This document shows, piece after piece, positions 55,301 through 63,043 of a stretch of DNA of 64,000 nt. How positions within the stretch are numbered: the stretch's first letter is position 1; each line of letters starts with the position of its first letter. This DNA is from Nonomuraea jiangxiensis. GTDB taxonomy: Bacteria; Actinomycetota; Actinomycetes; Streptosporangiales; Streptosporangiaceae. The translations under genes and the position numbers were made by a program. Under the pieces are notes generated by a model, which saw only the letters and a program-made list of their open reading frames with translations, did no database searches and was not told the DNA's origin. The stretch lies in the NCBI RefSeq assembly GCF_900099965.1, contig NZ_FNDJ01000006.1, positions 1 through 64,000 on the forward strand, written 5' to 3'.

Positions 55301-55817
55301 GGAGGCGGACGTGCAGGAGACGCTGGCGTACACGTACCTGTCGCTGGGGCAGCACAAGCCGGCGCTGAAGGCGGCCGAGGCGTCGCTGGCGATCAGGGAG
55401 GAGCTGCGGGACAACCGGGCCAGCGCGCTGCTGTCGATCGCGCAGGCGCTGTACACGGCGGGCCGGTCGGCGGAGGCGCTGGCGCCGGCCAGGGAGACGG
55501 TCGAGCTGCAGAACGAGACCGGCACCAGGGACCGGTGGGCGGCGGCGCTCACGACGCTGGCCATGGTGCTCCTCGACCTGGACCGCCCCGAGGAGGCGCT
55601 GGTCCACGCCCGGCAGGCCAGGGAGGTGCACCTCGAATGCGGGACCAGGCGGGATCTGGGATGCGCGCTGCGGGCGCTGGGACTGGTCGCGGCGCGGCTG
55701 GGGAACCGGGCGGAGGCGGCGGACTGCCTGAGCGAGGCCCGGCGGGTGCTGGAGGAGGTGGGCGACGCGTTCGAAGCGCGGCGGGTCACCGAAGATCTTC
55801 GCGTAATTAGCGGATAA
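52368..55817 (+). CDS. CRP-type sensor fused to NB-ARC ATPase and TPR repeats
   Basis: 1149 residues. Residues 1-120 match a cNMP-binding/CRP-like sensor (VIEYGYAREHTPPGEREALHDLRGAGDLVGELAFW), and 150-195 form a CRP-type helix-turn-helix (ETLADLVGSSPDVVQRQLNQWVRRGWL). The NB-ARC (STAND) NTPase has P-loop GLPGVGKTA (about 276-284) and Walker B RRLLLILDNAAD, with intact TSRTRM and YHPFAL motifs. The remaining 550 residues are TPR repeats. SARP-type STAND regulators usually begin with a different DNA-binding domain, so the CRP start is unusual. Its target genes are unknown; the operon downstream is a candidate. Confidence 0.85.
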   Translation: MGLFRSLVDESARPRVYRRNETICSSLRPSDRVHVIEYGYAREHTPPGEREALHDLRGAGDLVGELAFWNPAEQVKVDALTEVRAWPIDIRRLREHAAASPAVATALVQELFARNVAARRHEALARAPVAARLAVWLLHLDERYRLASDSAPPLSMETLADLVGSSPDVVQRQLNQWVRRGWLVRPGYRRLRIADPSALRDAAGSWEHLSAPWTGRVTPFLTRPGAVPGPLPVGEVPRPRQLPAAVPDFTGRQQSLDLLTAWLKRPRRTNTMVVQGLPGVGKTALATHWGYLHADRFPDGQIVIDLRGQSPSQPPMTPAEALGQILRSLGVGEHMPASDEAELMLLYRSRIAGRRLLLILDNAADPAQVRALLPGSKDCVVLVTSRTRMAPLRATGHADLMDLPVLDPGNAVALLVSVLGEDSARAADRDALAELARVCSYHPFALRISAAKLAEHPELSVQERVRELRRPERLLMSDPEEAFRSALDLAYESLGPAQRRAFRHVGLLPGRDFTPQVLAAALGVPVPEAVAAVEGLHRAYLVEPMPGPRYRVHDLVKRLARELGRHAEAGVREARARLLDHYLTVATEPGTPREWFEAERRSLVSAVRLAEESGAHGTAWRLAEAVFAPFRKLRFYANNLEVQQAGLASAMQVGNRRAIALMRGHLGSIHRDIGPSTLAARFIGEALADFDALGDGVGRARALNDLAEVHGIAGNNEDALKCAEEALELYKGIGDQAGVVSCLHTLSRLHLSQERYEPALQHAGQALDVREELGDRRGTAQSLIILARVRQHLGEPNAALSEGLEALSICHELGDEHAEAETLLCLAEIYDLLRLHHDARRDAERALAGYTATGDQYGSGRALCALGRIARNGSRYDEALAYYERALAVQVELHHEQGKAETLGDIGLVHWRLSDYLRADDYLNQALTISRVIRDEPVEARMLNRLARVRRRQGLPQVGFVYALEALDIVQGMGNRRAEADVQETLAYTYLSLGQHKPALKAAEASLAIREELRDNRASALLSIAQALYTAGRSAEALAPARETVELQNETGTRDRWAAALTTLAMVLLDLDRPEEALVHARQAREVHLECGTRRDLGCALRALGLVAARLGNRAEAADCLSEARRVLEEVGDAFEARRVTEDLRVISG

Positions 55818-55870
55818 TTCCGATAAAAGTCGTGAAATCCGGAGCCTGAGGTCGCAGATCTTCCGGCGCG

Positions 55871-55905
55871 CTTCTCGTTAGCTGGTCCTGCCGGCTAACG
55901 ACAAG
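55871..55905 (+). promoter_or_regulatory. Hairpin before the small membrane protein gene
   Basis: TCGTTAGC (55875-55882) pairs with GCTAACGA (55894-55901). CTT and AAG outside (55871-55873 and 55903-55905) and GG/CC inside (55884-55885 and 55891-55892) extend the stem across single mismatches around a TCCTG loop. It ends immediately before GCGGAGGTG, the ribosome site of the 55920 gene. It may end the CRP-STAND transcript or act as a leader switch. Confidence 0.5.
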
Positions 55906-55919
55906 CGGAGGTGATCCGG

Positions 55920-56288
55920 ATGCTCAAGAACCATCTGCGTCGAGACCTTCACTGGCTCAAGCGACAGGCCCGCAGGGATCGGCGGGTCGCCGTCTGCCTG
56001 CTCGCCGCGACGGTCGCCGCCTGGGGCCGCCAGTTCCCGTCCTGGACCGGGCCCGCCGGGTCCGAGGTCCTGACGGGGATCTCCTACGGGCTGGTCGCCG
56101 GGTCGGCGGCCACCTGGTTGGTGGCGGCCTACCTCGTCGTCAGGACCCTCAAGGGGCACCGCGAGGAGGGCAAGGGGCTGCGCTGGGCGATCAGGGCGGG
56201 CGAGGGCAAGCAGTGGGCCCTGCGCTCGGTCGGCGCCTACGCGGCGTGGCACCTGCTGCAGTTCGTCACGGCCCTGCTGCAGGGCTGA
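55920..56288 (+). CDS. Small membrane protein
   Basis: 122 residues, unrecognised. A basic N-terminus (LKRQARRDRR) is followed by hydrophobic segments at about 23-36 and 47-75 (VLTGISYGLVAGSAATWLVAAYLVV), and a C-terminal helix. The start is the ATG at 55920 with GGAGGTG 6 bases upstream; an upstream GTG at 55911 is within the ribosome site. It lies between the CRP-STAND gene and a hydrolase gene. Confidence 0.6.
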   Translation: MLKNHLRRDLHWLKRQARRDRRVAVCLLAATVAAWGRQFPSWTGPAGSEVLTGISYGLVAGSAATWLVAAYLVVRTLKGHREEGKGLRWAIRAGEGKQWALRSVGAYAAWHLLQFVTALLQG

Positions 56289-56383
56289 CGGGGCGGGTCC
56301 GGCCCAGGGGCCGGGCGGCGGATAGAGGCGGCGTCTGCGGGAAGTGGCAGGTGGACGGGGGCCCGTGGCAGGGAGGTGAGTAC

Positions 56384-56986
56384 GTGTCCGGCGATCTGAT
56401 CATTCCTGACGCCGCTCAGGGTGTGGTGCTGTTCGCGCACGGCAGCGGCAGCGGCCGGCTCAGCCCGCGCAACCGGTACGTGGCCGAGGTGCTCAACAGG
56501 GCCGGGCTGGGCACGCTGCTGTTCGACCTGCTCACCTCCGAGGAGGAGGCCGACCGGGCGAACGTCTTCGACATCGGGCTGCTGGCCGATCGGCTGCTGC
56601 GGCGTACCGGCTGGGTGCGGGAGCAGACGGACCTGCCGATCGGCTACTTCGGGGCCAGCACCGGCGCGGCGGCGGCGCTGTGGGCGGCCGCCGAGCCGGA
56701 CAACGCCGTCGCCGCGATCGTCTCCCGCGGCGGGCGGCCCGACCTGGCCGGCAAGCGGCTGGCCGCGGTACGCGCGCCGACCCTGCTCATCGTGGGCGGC
56801 CGTGACCCGATAGTGATCAAGCTGAACGAGGACGCCCAGCGGCGCCTGCGCGCCGAGACCAAGATCACGGTCGTGCCCGGCGCCACCCACCTGTTCGAGG
56901 AGCCGGGGGCGCTGGAAGCCGTGGCCGAACACGCCGGGGACTGGTTCGCGACCCACTTCGCCGGCCCGGGAGCCCCGCTGAGGTGA
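56384..56986 (+). CDS. Dienelactone-hydrolase-like alpha/beta hydrolase
   Basis: 200 residues. The catalytic triad appears intact: Ser in the nucleophile elbow GASTGAAAAL, Asp in VGGRDPIVI and His in GATHLFEE. LFAHGSGSGRLSPRNRY forms the oxyanion region. The family hydrolyses esters or lactones, and the substrate is unknown. The GTG at 56384 has GGGAGG 8 bases upstream. The upstream part of the frame overlaps the small membrane protein in another reading frame and is not used. Confidence 0.86.
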   Translation: MSGDLIIPDAAQGVVLFAHGSGSGRLSPRNRYVAEVLNRAGLGTLLFDLLTSEEEADRANVFDIGLLADRLLRRTGWVREQTDLPIGYFGASTGAAAALWAAAEPDNAVAAIVSRGGRPDLAGKRLAAVRAPTLLIVGGRDPIVIKLNEDAQRRLRAETKITVVPGATHLFEEPGALEAVAEHAGDWFATHFAGPGAPLR

Positions 56987-57093
56987 CCGGCCGGCCGAAC
57001 ACGTAGTGAAATCGATCATTCGCATTGCCGTGATCCACCGTTTGTGCAAGCGTCGAACACGGACGACATCCGGATTTGACGGCGGTTGCGCAC

Positions 57094-57729
57094 GTGCCAC
57101 TTCTCGAGCTCATCGGACTCACCTGGGAGATTCGTGGGATTCGGCGTGGCCTCGACCGCGACCCGCTGACCGTGGGGCCGGGCGACACCGCCGTGGTGGT
57201 GGCCGCCGGCCCGGCGGAGGCAGACGCGTTCACCGATCTGCTGCTCGGCCTGGAGATGCCGGTCGGCGGGCGGATCAAGGTCGGCGGCCAGGAGATCACC
57301 ATGCGGTTGCCGGCCGAGCGCGAGGTCGGGCTCGTTCCGGCGGGGGCGGGGCTGCTGCCGCACCTGACGGTCGAGCAGAACCTGGCGCTGGCCGCCCGTG
57401 ACGGCCTGGCCCCGCTCGTGCACGGCAGGATCGCCTTCATGGCCAGGCGGATGGACATCCAGGGCTTCCTGCGGTCCAGGCCGCACGAGCTGGCCCACGA
57501 CGAGCGCCTGAACGTCGCGCTGGCCCGCGCCCTGTGCCGGCTGCTGCCGGTCAAGGTGCTGGTGATCGAGGACCGTACGGGCTGCGGGCCCTGCCACGCG
57601 GCGGTGAGCGCGGCGCTGCGCACCGACCCCAGCCTGGCCGTGCTGGTCGTCACCGACGACCGGACCAGGGTGGCCAGTCTCGCCTCCCCCGCGCACTTCT
57701 GGGAGACCGCCGATGCCGTTGAGCCGTAG
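57094..57729 (+). CDS. ABC transporter ATPase-like protein with lost catalytic motifs
   Basis: 211 residues folded like an ABC ATPase. Every catalytic site is altered: Walker A is GPAEADAFTD (no GK[ST]), the Q-loop region is VPAGAGLLPHLTV (no Gln), the signature is PHELAHDERLN in place of LSGGQ, Walker B is VLVIEDRTG, and the H-loop has Asp instead of His (VVTDDRTRV). The overall spacing (TVGPGD..., GRIKVGGQEITM, HLTVEQNLAL) remains. The start may instead be TTG at 57076; neither has a ribosome-binding site. It overlaps the binding-protein gene by 17 bases. It probably cannot hydrolyse ATP; a structural or regulatory role is inferred. Confidence 0.75.
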   Translation: MPLLELIGLTWEIRGIRRGLDRDPLTVGPGDTAVVVAAGPAEADAFTDLLLGLEMPVGGRIKVGGQEITMRLPAEREVGLVPAGAGLLPHLTVEQNLALAARDGLAPLVHGRIAFMARRMDIQGFLRSRPHELAHDERLNVALARALCRLLPVKVLVIEDRTGCGPCHAAVSAALRTDPSLAVLVVTDDRTRVASLASPAHFWETADAVEP

Positions 57730-58939
57730 GGGACTGCTGGCCGCGATCCCGGCGGTGGCCCTGGCCGGGTGCGGCGCGAAGCCGCCACTGCGGGTGGCGG
57801 TGGTCTGGAGCGGTGACGAGCTGGGGCGCTTCCTCGACGTGGTCAAGGAGTACGACCAGCCGGTCAGGGTCTATTCGGCGGGCGACAACATCGGTGCCCT
57901 GCTGCGCGGACCCGCGACGGAGGTCGTCCCCGACGTGGCCGTCATCCCCCGGCTGGGCCTGCTGTTCGACCCGGTGATCCGGCGCCGCGTCAGGCCGCTG
58001 AACCCGTTGGAGGACGGCGAGGAGCGGCAGCCGAAGTTCTGGCGGGAGCTCGTGACGTCCGAACGCGGGCAGGAGCTGGGCGTCTGGTTCAAGGTCGCGC
58101 ACAAGTCGCTCGTGTGGCACCGCGTCGGCGAGGCCGTGCGGCCCGCCGACCTGGACACCTGGCGACCCGTCCCTGGCGACCTGTCCATCGGGGCTGCCGA
58201 CGGGTGGGTGCTCAGCGACTGGTTCGAGAACGTGCTGCTCGCCTCCGCCCCCGAGGTCTACGCCGGGCTGTTCCCACCGGGCCAGGACGCGGGCAATCCC
58301 ACCTGGTGGGACACCCCCCAGATCGAGCAGGCGCTCAAACTGCTGGCGGAGATCTGGAAGGGCGCGTTCCCCCGCGAGGCGGCCAGGCGCGCGCTCACCA
58401 AGCAGTTCCACGACTCCATCCTCGACGTCTTCGCCTACGGCACCGCCAGGATGGTGGCCGCGCCCGACTTCGCCCTGCCGGTCATCGAGCGGTTCAAGGC
58501 CGGCGGCGTCGCCCCGCAGCACTTCCCCTTCCCCGGCCAGGCGGGCAGGCAGCCCCCGCTCGTGGTCGGCGGCGACGTGGCGGTGGCCCTGCACGACGAC
58601 GCCAGGCCCTTCGTCGACTGGCTGACCAGGCAGCGGGCGGCGGGCGAGCACGACGCGGTGACGAGATGGGTCGCCGAGGGCGGCTTCCTGACGCCGTTCA
58701 CGCTGCCCACCCACCCGCTGCTCGTCGGCCCGGCGCAGGAGCTCCACTCCGCGGTGAACGCCCGCTACGACCTGTCCGACCGGCTCATCGGCACGCTGGA
58801 GGGCGGGGACGGGCGCGGGTTGTGGCGCGTGCTCACCGAGCTCTTCTCGGAGGTGACCGTGGCCGGCGCCGATCCCGGCGCGGCGGCCGAAGCGGCCAGG
58901 GAGAAGCTCGCCCAGGGCAGCAGGGAGGGGGCCCTGTGA
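57713..58939 (+). CDS. ABC-type extracellular solute-binding lipoprotein
   Basis: 408 residues of the sugar- or polyol-binding (MalE/UgpB-like) family. The lipobox is ALAGC after SRRGLLAAIPAVA. The lobes show RVAVVWSGDELGRFLDVV at the N-terminus and typical YAGLFPPGQ and PLVVGGDVAVALHDD regions. The substrate is unknown. The gene overlaps both neighbours (17 bases upstream, 4 downstream), which shows tight operon structure. Confidence 0.85.
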   Translation: MPLSRRGLLAAIPAVALAGCGAKPPLRVAVVWSGDELGRFLDVVKEYDQPVRVYSAGDNIGALLRGPATEVVPDVAVIPRLGLLFDPVIRRRVRPLNPLEDGEERQPKFWRELVTSERGQELGVWFKVAHKSLVWHRVGEAVRPADLDTWRPVPGDLSIGAADGWVLSDWFENVLLASAPEVYAGLFPPGQDAGNPTWWDTPQIEQALKLLAEIWKGAFPREAARRALTKQFHDSILDVFAYGTARMVAAPDFALPVIERFKAGGVAPQHFPFPGQAGRQPPLVVGGDVAVALHDDARPFVDWLTRQRAAGEHDAVTRWVAEGGFLTPFTLPTHPLLVGPAQELHSAVNARYDLSDRLIGTLEGGDGRGLWRVLTELFSEVTVAGADPGAAAEAAREKLAQGSREGAL

Positions 58940-60642
58940 GCGAGCGGAACGCGTTCCTGTTCGAGGTGGCGCCGCACCACGACGCCGGGGTACCGGTGGT
59001 CAGGCACGGCCTGGGCCGCTGGCGCGCCTCCGCCTACCTGCTGCTCGCGGTCCTGCTGTCGGCCGGCATCATCCTGGTCCCGCTCTTCGTGACGGTGATC
59101 ATCAGCTTCTCCAACGGGCTGACCGGCTACGCGGTGCTGGGGGACGAAAAGGTGCTGCAGTCGCTGGGCAACTCGTTCGTGTGGCTGGTGCTGGCCGTGC
59201 TCGTGTGCGTGGTCGGGCTCGGCTTGGCCTGGCTGACCAGGAACGCGGGGCCGGTGCTGAGCCGCGTTCTGAGCGTGCTGCTGGTGCTGCCGGCCGTGGT
59301 CTCGCCGCTCACCACGGGCGCGATCTTCCGCTCGCTGTTCGACACCGACCCGGGGCGCGGCCCGGTCAACGCCCTGCTCGGCCTGCTCGACGTGAACGTG
59401 GCCTTTCTCGGGCCGGTCTGGCTCTGGCTGGTGCTCGGGCTGGCGTTCGTCTGGCAGTGGGCCGGGGTGGCGTTCCTGGTCTTCCGCGCGGCCCTGGCCC
59501 GGATGCCGACCAACCTGCTCCGCGTGACCAGGGCGTTCGGCGTGGACCGGCGGCGCCGGATCTGGTCCGTCGTGGTGCCCGCGCTGGCCGGGCCGGCTGC
59601 GCTGGCGTACCTGCTCGCGCTGGTGGCGGCGGCGCGCGTGTTCGACCTCGTGCTGATGGGCGCGCCCGGGTCGATGCAGGCCGAGGTCGAGGGCGCCGGG
59701 CTGTTCTGGTGGCGGCACCACGGCGACCTGCGCGAGGCGCGGGCCGGCGCGCTCTCCGTGGGGCTGTCCGTCATGGTGGCCGTGATGGCGCTGCCCGCGC
59801 TGTTCGGCCTGCGGGGGCGGGTGACCTGGGGTGAGCCGGTCGCCCCGGCACGGCCCCTGGGCGGCCGGCGGCTGCGGGTCGCGTGCTGGGCGGTGTCGGT
59901 GCTGTGGGCGCTGCCGTTCGTGGTGCTCGTGCTCACCTCGCTGCGCGAGCCGAACGCCGCCGCGCTGTCCGGATGGTGGAACGGCGGCCCCTGGACGCTC
60001 GGCTCGTACGCGGACGCGCTGGCCGACAGCGGTTTCATGGGCGCGCTCGGCACCACGTTCCTGCGGGCCGCCCTGGTCGTCGCGCTGGTGCTGCTGGCCG
60101 CCGTGCCCGCCGCGTACGTGCTGGCCCACCAGCACCTCCTGCCGCGCCGCGGCTGGCGGCCCGCGCTCCTGGTCGCGGTGGCGCTGGCGGCGCTGCCGCC
60201 GCAGGCGTTCGCCGTGCCGCTGCAGCTCTGGCTCAGCCCCGTCGTCGGCACCGGGTCCGCGCTGGCCATCGTGCACGCGGCACTGGTGATCCCGCTGGCG
60301 GTGCTGGTGCTGCACAACGCGTTCGTCCGCGTCTCGACCCCCATGCTGGCGCGGCACCGTTGGGAGCTGGTCCACGTCGGACGCGAGGCCAGGCCCGCGC
60401 TGGTGCTGGCCGGGGTGCTGGCGTTCGTGCTGGTGTGGAACGACACGGTCGTCGGGCTGCTGCTCAACTGGCCCGCGGGCGATCACCTGTCGCTGATCCT
60501 GCTGGAGCAGGCCCGCCACTTCGTCAGCGCCGCGGCGCCGCTGGCCGCGGAGTCGGTGCTGGCGACCGCGGTGCCGCTGCTGGTGGTGGCCGTCACCGGG
60601 CGCTGGCTGTATCGGGGGCTGACGCAGGGGGTACGGCGATGA
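58936..60642 (+). CDS. Fused double ABC permease
   Basis: 568 residues joining two MalF/MalG-type permease domains end to end. The first spans about 30-290 and the second about 310-560, with about 12 membrane helices in all. The EAA-like loop of the first domain is RVTRAFGVDRRRRIWSVVVPAL. That of the second (ARHRWELVHVGREARP) is degenerate; this loop normally docks the ATPase. The start is the GTG at 58936 overlapping the binding-protein stop (GTGA). The fusion is unusual, since most importers encode the two permeases separately. Confidence 0.82.
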   Translation: MSERNAFLFEVAPHHDAGVPVVRHGLGRWRASAYLLLAVLLSAGIILVPLFVTVIISFSNGLTGYAVLGDEKVLQSLGNSFVWLVLAVLVCVVGLGLAWLTRNAGPVLSRVLSVLLVLPAVVSPLTTGAIFRSLFDTDPGRGPVNALLGLLDVNVAFLGPVWLWLVLGLAFVWQWAGVAFLVFRAALARMPTNLLRVTRAFGVDRRRRIWSVVVPALAGPAALAYLLALVAAARVFDLVLMGAPGSMQAEVEGAGLFWWRHHGDLREARAGALSVGLSVMVAVMALPALFGLRGRVTWGEPVAPARPLGGRRLRVACWAVSVLWALPFVVLVLTSLREPNAAALSGWWNGGPWTLGSYADALADSGFMGALGTTFLRAALVVALVLLAAVPAAYVLAHQHLLPRRGWRPALLVAVALAALPPQAFAVPLQLWLSPVVGTGSALAIVHAALVIPLAVLVLHNAFVRVSTPMLARHRWELVHVGREARPALVLAGVLAFVLVWNDTVVGLLLNWPAGDHLSLILLEQARHFVSAAAPLAAESVLATAVPLLVVAVTGRWLYRGLTQGVRR

Positions 60643-62912
60643 CGGACATCTCGCGAAAGGACCGGCTGCGCTTCCGGGCGTCGCGGCTGGCCCGGCGCGC
60701 CGGGGCCCACCTGCCCGAGCTGGGGCTCGGCGGGCTGGTGACGGCCGGCGGCACGGTCCTGCTGCTGCAGGAGGAGCTGATCAAGCAGCTCGCCGGCGGC
60801 CTCCCGGTCTGGCTGCTCGCCCTGCTGGCCCTGCCCCTGCCGATCGCGGCGGGCTGGCTCACGCACCTCGTACGCCGCCGCAGCCCGGCCCCGCCCCCAC
60901 CGCTCTTCGGCCGCCTGCCCTTCCCCGACGTGATCGACGCTCTCGTGGGCCGCGACGCCGAGCTGCGGCAGATCCAGGACCGGGCCCGCGAACGCGGCGT
61001 CGTCGTGGTCCAGGGCCCGATGGGCACGGGCACGTCCGCCGTCGCCATCAAGGCCACCTGGGACCTGGCCGGGGACGCCCGCAAGCAGCGCTACGCCGAC
61101 CTGCGCGGCCCCGACCGGGACCGCCCGGAGACGCCGCTGAGCGTGGCACAGCGCGTGTTACGCACGCTCGACCGGCCGCCCGGCGCCATCCAGGAGGCCG
61201 ACGACGCGACCCCGCAGGTGATCGACGCGCTCACCGGCTCGGGCCGGGTGCTGCTGCTGGACAACGTCAGCGCCTGGAGCCAGGTCGCCTGGCTGCCGCC
61301 TCGGGTGCCGGGGGCGCACATCATCGTGGCGGGAACGTTCACGGACGACCTGCCGCCGCACACGGAGCCGGTCCAGCTCGGCCCGCTCGGCCCCGGCGCC
61401 GGGCGCGAGCTGCTGGCCCGCCACATCGGCGACGAGCGGGCCGAGCGCGACCCCGCCGCGCTCGGGCTGCTGGTCGACGCCTGCCTGGGCAGCCCCGCCG
61501 AGATCGTCAGGGTCGGCCGCTGGCTGGCCGGCAACCCGAACATCCCCCTGCGCTCCCTGGTCGACGACCTGGAGCGGCTGCCCATCGCCGAGAAGCTCGA
61601 CTTCGTGCTCAACCTCAGCGTCAAGCAGCTCAGACCGACCGCCAAGCAACTGCTCAGCCTCCTGTCGGACCTGCCGGTCGCCGAGCTCGACCACGGCGCG
61701 GTCGCCGCCCTGCTGGGTGTGCCCGCCGCGGACGACGCCATCAAGGAGCTGGGCGACCTCGGCCTCGTGGAGAACGTACGGATGACGCGCGTACGGGTGA
61801 CCGGCGCCTTCCGCTCCACGGGCACGCCCGACACGCCGCGCAAGGTCGCGGCCTGGCGGCGGCTGGTCGAGCACTACGCGCAGCAGGCCGACACGTTCGG
61901 CGCGCGGTTGCCCGACGAGGGCGCCCGCACCTGGTTCGCCATGGAGGACCGGGTGCTGTTGCGGGTGCTGGCCCGTACCCCGCCGGTGCCCAAGACCGGG
62001 GACGCGCTCGCCAGGATCGCCGACGGGCTGGAGACGTGGTTCCGGCTGGAACAGCGGCACGAGGACCGGCTGCGCGCGGCGGCGGAGCTGGCCAGGGCCG
62101 CCGAGGCGCTGCGCGACGAGCAGGCCCAGGCCACGGCCGAGCTGCGCCAGTGCGCCGTCCTGCTCACCACGGGCGACCCGCGCCGGGCCCGCCGGCACTT
62201 CAACAGGGCCGCCGAGCTGCGGGTCAAGGTGGAGTCGTGGCCCGCGGAGCTGCACCTGGAGCACGCGGCGATCCTGCTGGCCAGCGGCGACGAGTTCACC
62301 GCCGTGGAGTCGGCGCTCGTCCGCTACGGGCAGGCACTGTCCGGCGGCGACGTCGCGGGCCACACGCTGCGGCTGACGAACGTGGCCGCGCTGCTGCTGC
62401 GCAAGGGCCAGACGCTCGACCACGAGGGGCGTGGCCCGGAGGCCCACCGCCTGTACGCCGACGCGCGGGCCGTGCTGTTCGAGTCGCTGGACATGGCCAG
62501 GGGAACCGGCGACGGGAACGCCCGCGCGCACGCCCACGAGCTGCTCGCGCTCGCGCACCTCTACCTCGGCCTGGCCTTCGACGCCAGGTCCCACCTCGAC
62601 CAGGCCGAACGCCTCTACGCCGGCACCGCCGACGAGCTCGGGCGGGCGCGCTGCCTGGTGCAGCGGGCCGGGGTCCTGCTGGAGGATGCCCAGTACGCGC
62701 CTGAAGAGGTGATCAGGCTGCTGGAGGAGGCCGGGCCACGGCTGCCGCCGGCGGGGGTGAGCACCGCGCTCGCCCACCTCCACCTGGCGCGGCTGCGGCC
62801 CGAACGCATCCAGGAGCACCAGGAGGCCGGGCTGACGGCCCTGTCCCCCTGGGACGGGATCGCGGAGCCACGCCAGGTCAGCGAGCTACGAGCACGCCTG
62901 CTGGCCCTGTGA
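60639..62912 (+). CDS. Membrane-linked STAND NTPase-like protein without P-loop lysine
   Basis: 757 residues. Two hydrophobic segments (about 29-45 and 54-78) anchor it, then an AAA/STAND-like domain follows, with VQGPMGTGTSAVAI at the P-loop (lysine replaced by Thr) and RVLLLDNVSA as Walker B. The remaining C-terminal half consists of helical repeats like TPR (ARAAEALRDEQAQATAEL, ARSHLDQAERLYAGT). It overlaps the permease stop (ATGA). It shares architecture with the CRP-STAND protein upstream but is truncated at the sensor side and lacks an intact P-loop. Function is unknown. Confidence 0.7.
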   Translation: MTDISRKDRLRFRASRLARRAGAHLPELGLGGLVTAGGTVLLLQEELIKQLAGGLPVWLLALLALPLPIAAGWLTHLVRRRSPAPPPPLFGRLPFPDVIDALVGRDAELRQIQDRARERGVVVVQGPMGTGTSAVAIKATWDLAGDARKQRYADLRGPDRDRPETPLSVAQRVLRTLDRPPGAIQEADDATPQVIDALTGSGRVLLLDNVSAWSQVAWLPPRVPGAHIIVAGTFTDDLPPHTEPVQLGPLGPGAGRELLARHIGDERAERDPAALGLLVDACLGSPAEIVRVGRWLAGNPNIPLRSLVDDLERLPIAEKLDFVLNLSVKQLRPTAKQLLSLLSDLPVAELDHGAVAALLGVPAADDAIKELGDLGLVENVRMTRVRVTGAFRSTGTPDTPRKVAAWRRLVEHYAQQADTFGARLPDEGARTWFAMEDRVLLRVLARTPPVPKTGDALARIADGLETWFRLEQRHEDRLRAAAELARAAEALRDEQAQATAELRQCAVLLTTGDPRRARRHFNRAAELRVKVESWPAELHLEHAAILLASGDEFTAVESALVRYGQALSGGDVAGHTLRLTNVAALLLRKGQTLDHEGRGPEAHRLYADARAVLFESLDMARGTGDGNARAHAHELLALAHLYLGLAFDARSHLDQAERLYAGTADELGRARCLVQRAGVLLEDAQYAPEEVIRLLEEAGPRLPPAGVSTALAHLHLARLRPERIQEHQEAGLTALSPWDGIAEPRQVSELRARLLAL

Positions 62913-63043
62913 CCCGCTGACCTTCTACCGAGCGTGACCTACGCGCGTTACCCGCGCGGACGTGACCCGCGGACGTGACCTGCGGGCGTGACCTGCGGAT
63001 GCGACCCGCGGGCGTGACCTGCGGGCGTGACCTGCGGGCGTCC
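62910..63043. repeat. 13-bp minisatellite between STAND and PHP genes
   Basis: Units like CGTGACCTGCGGG start at 62933, then (after a 15-base degenerate unit at 62946) at 62961, 62974, 62987, 63000, 63013, 63026 and 63039. Spacing is exactly 13 bases from 62961 onward. The stop region of the STAND gene (TGACCCGC from 62910) resembles the first part of the unit. The array ends right at the PHP stop codon. Confidence 0.85.

Noticed and set aside
59883-62912. Very long plus-strand frame that begins inside the permease in another register
   Set aside because: Only the part from 60639 is a real gene (STAND-like); the earlier part is an out-of-frame shadow of the permease.
62933-63043. CRISPR-like array
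   Set aside because: Units are 13 bp with no spacers of uniform unrelated sequence and no cas genes nearby.
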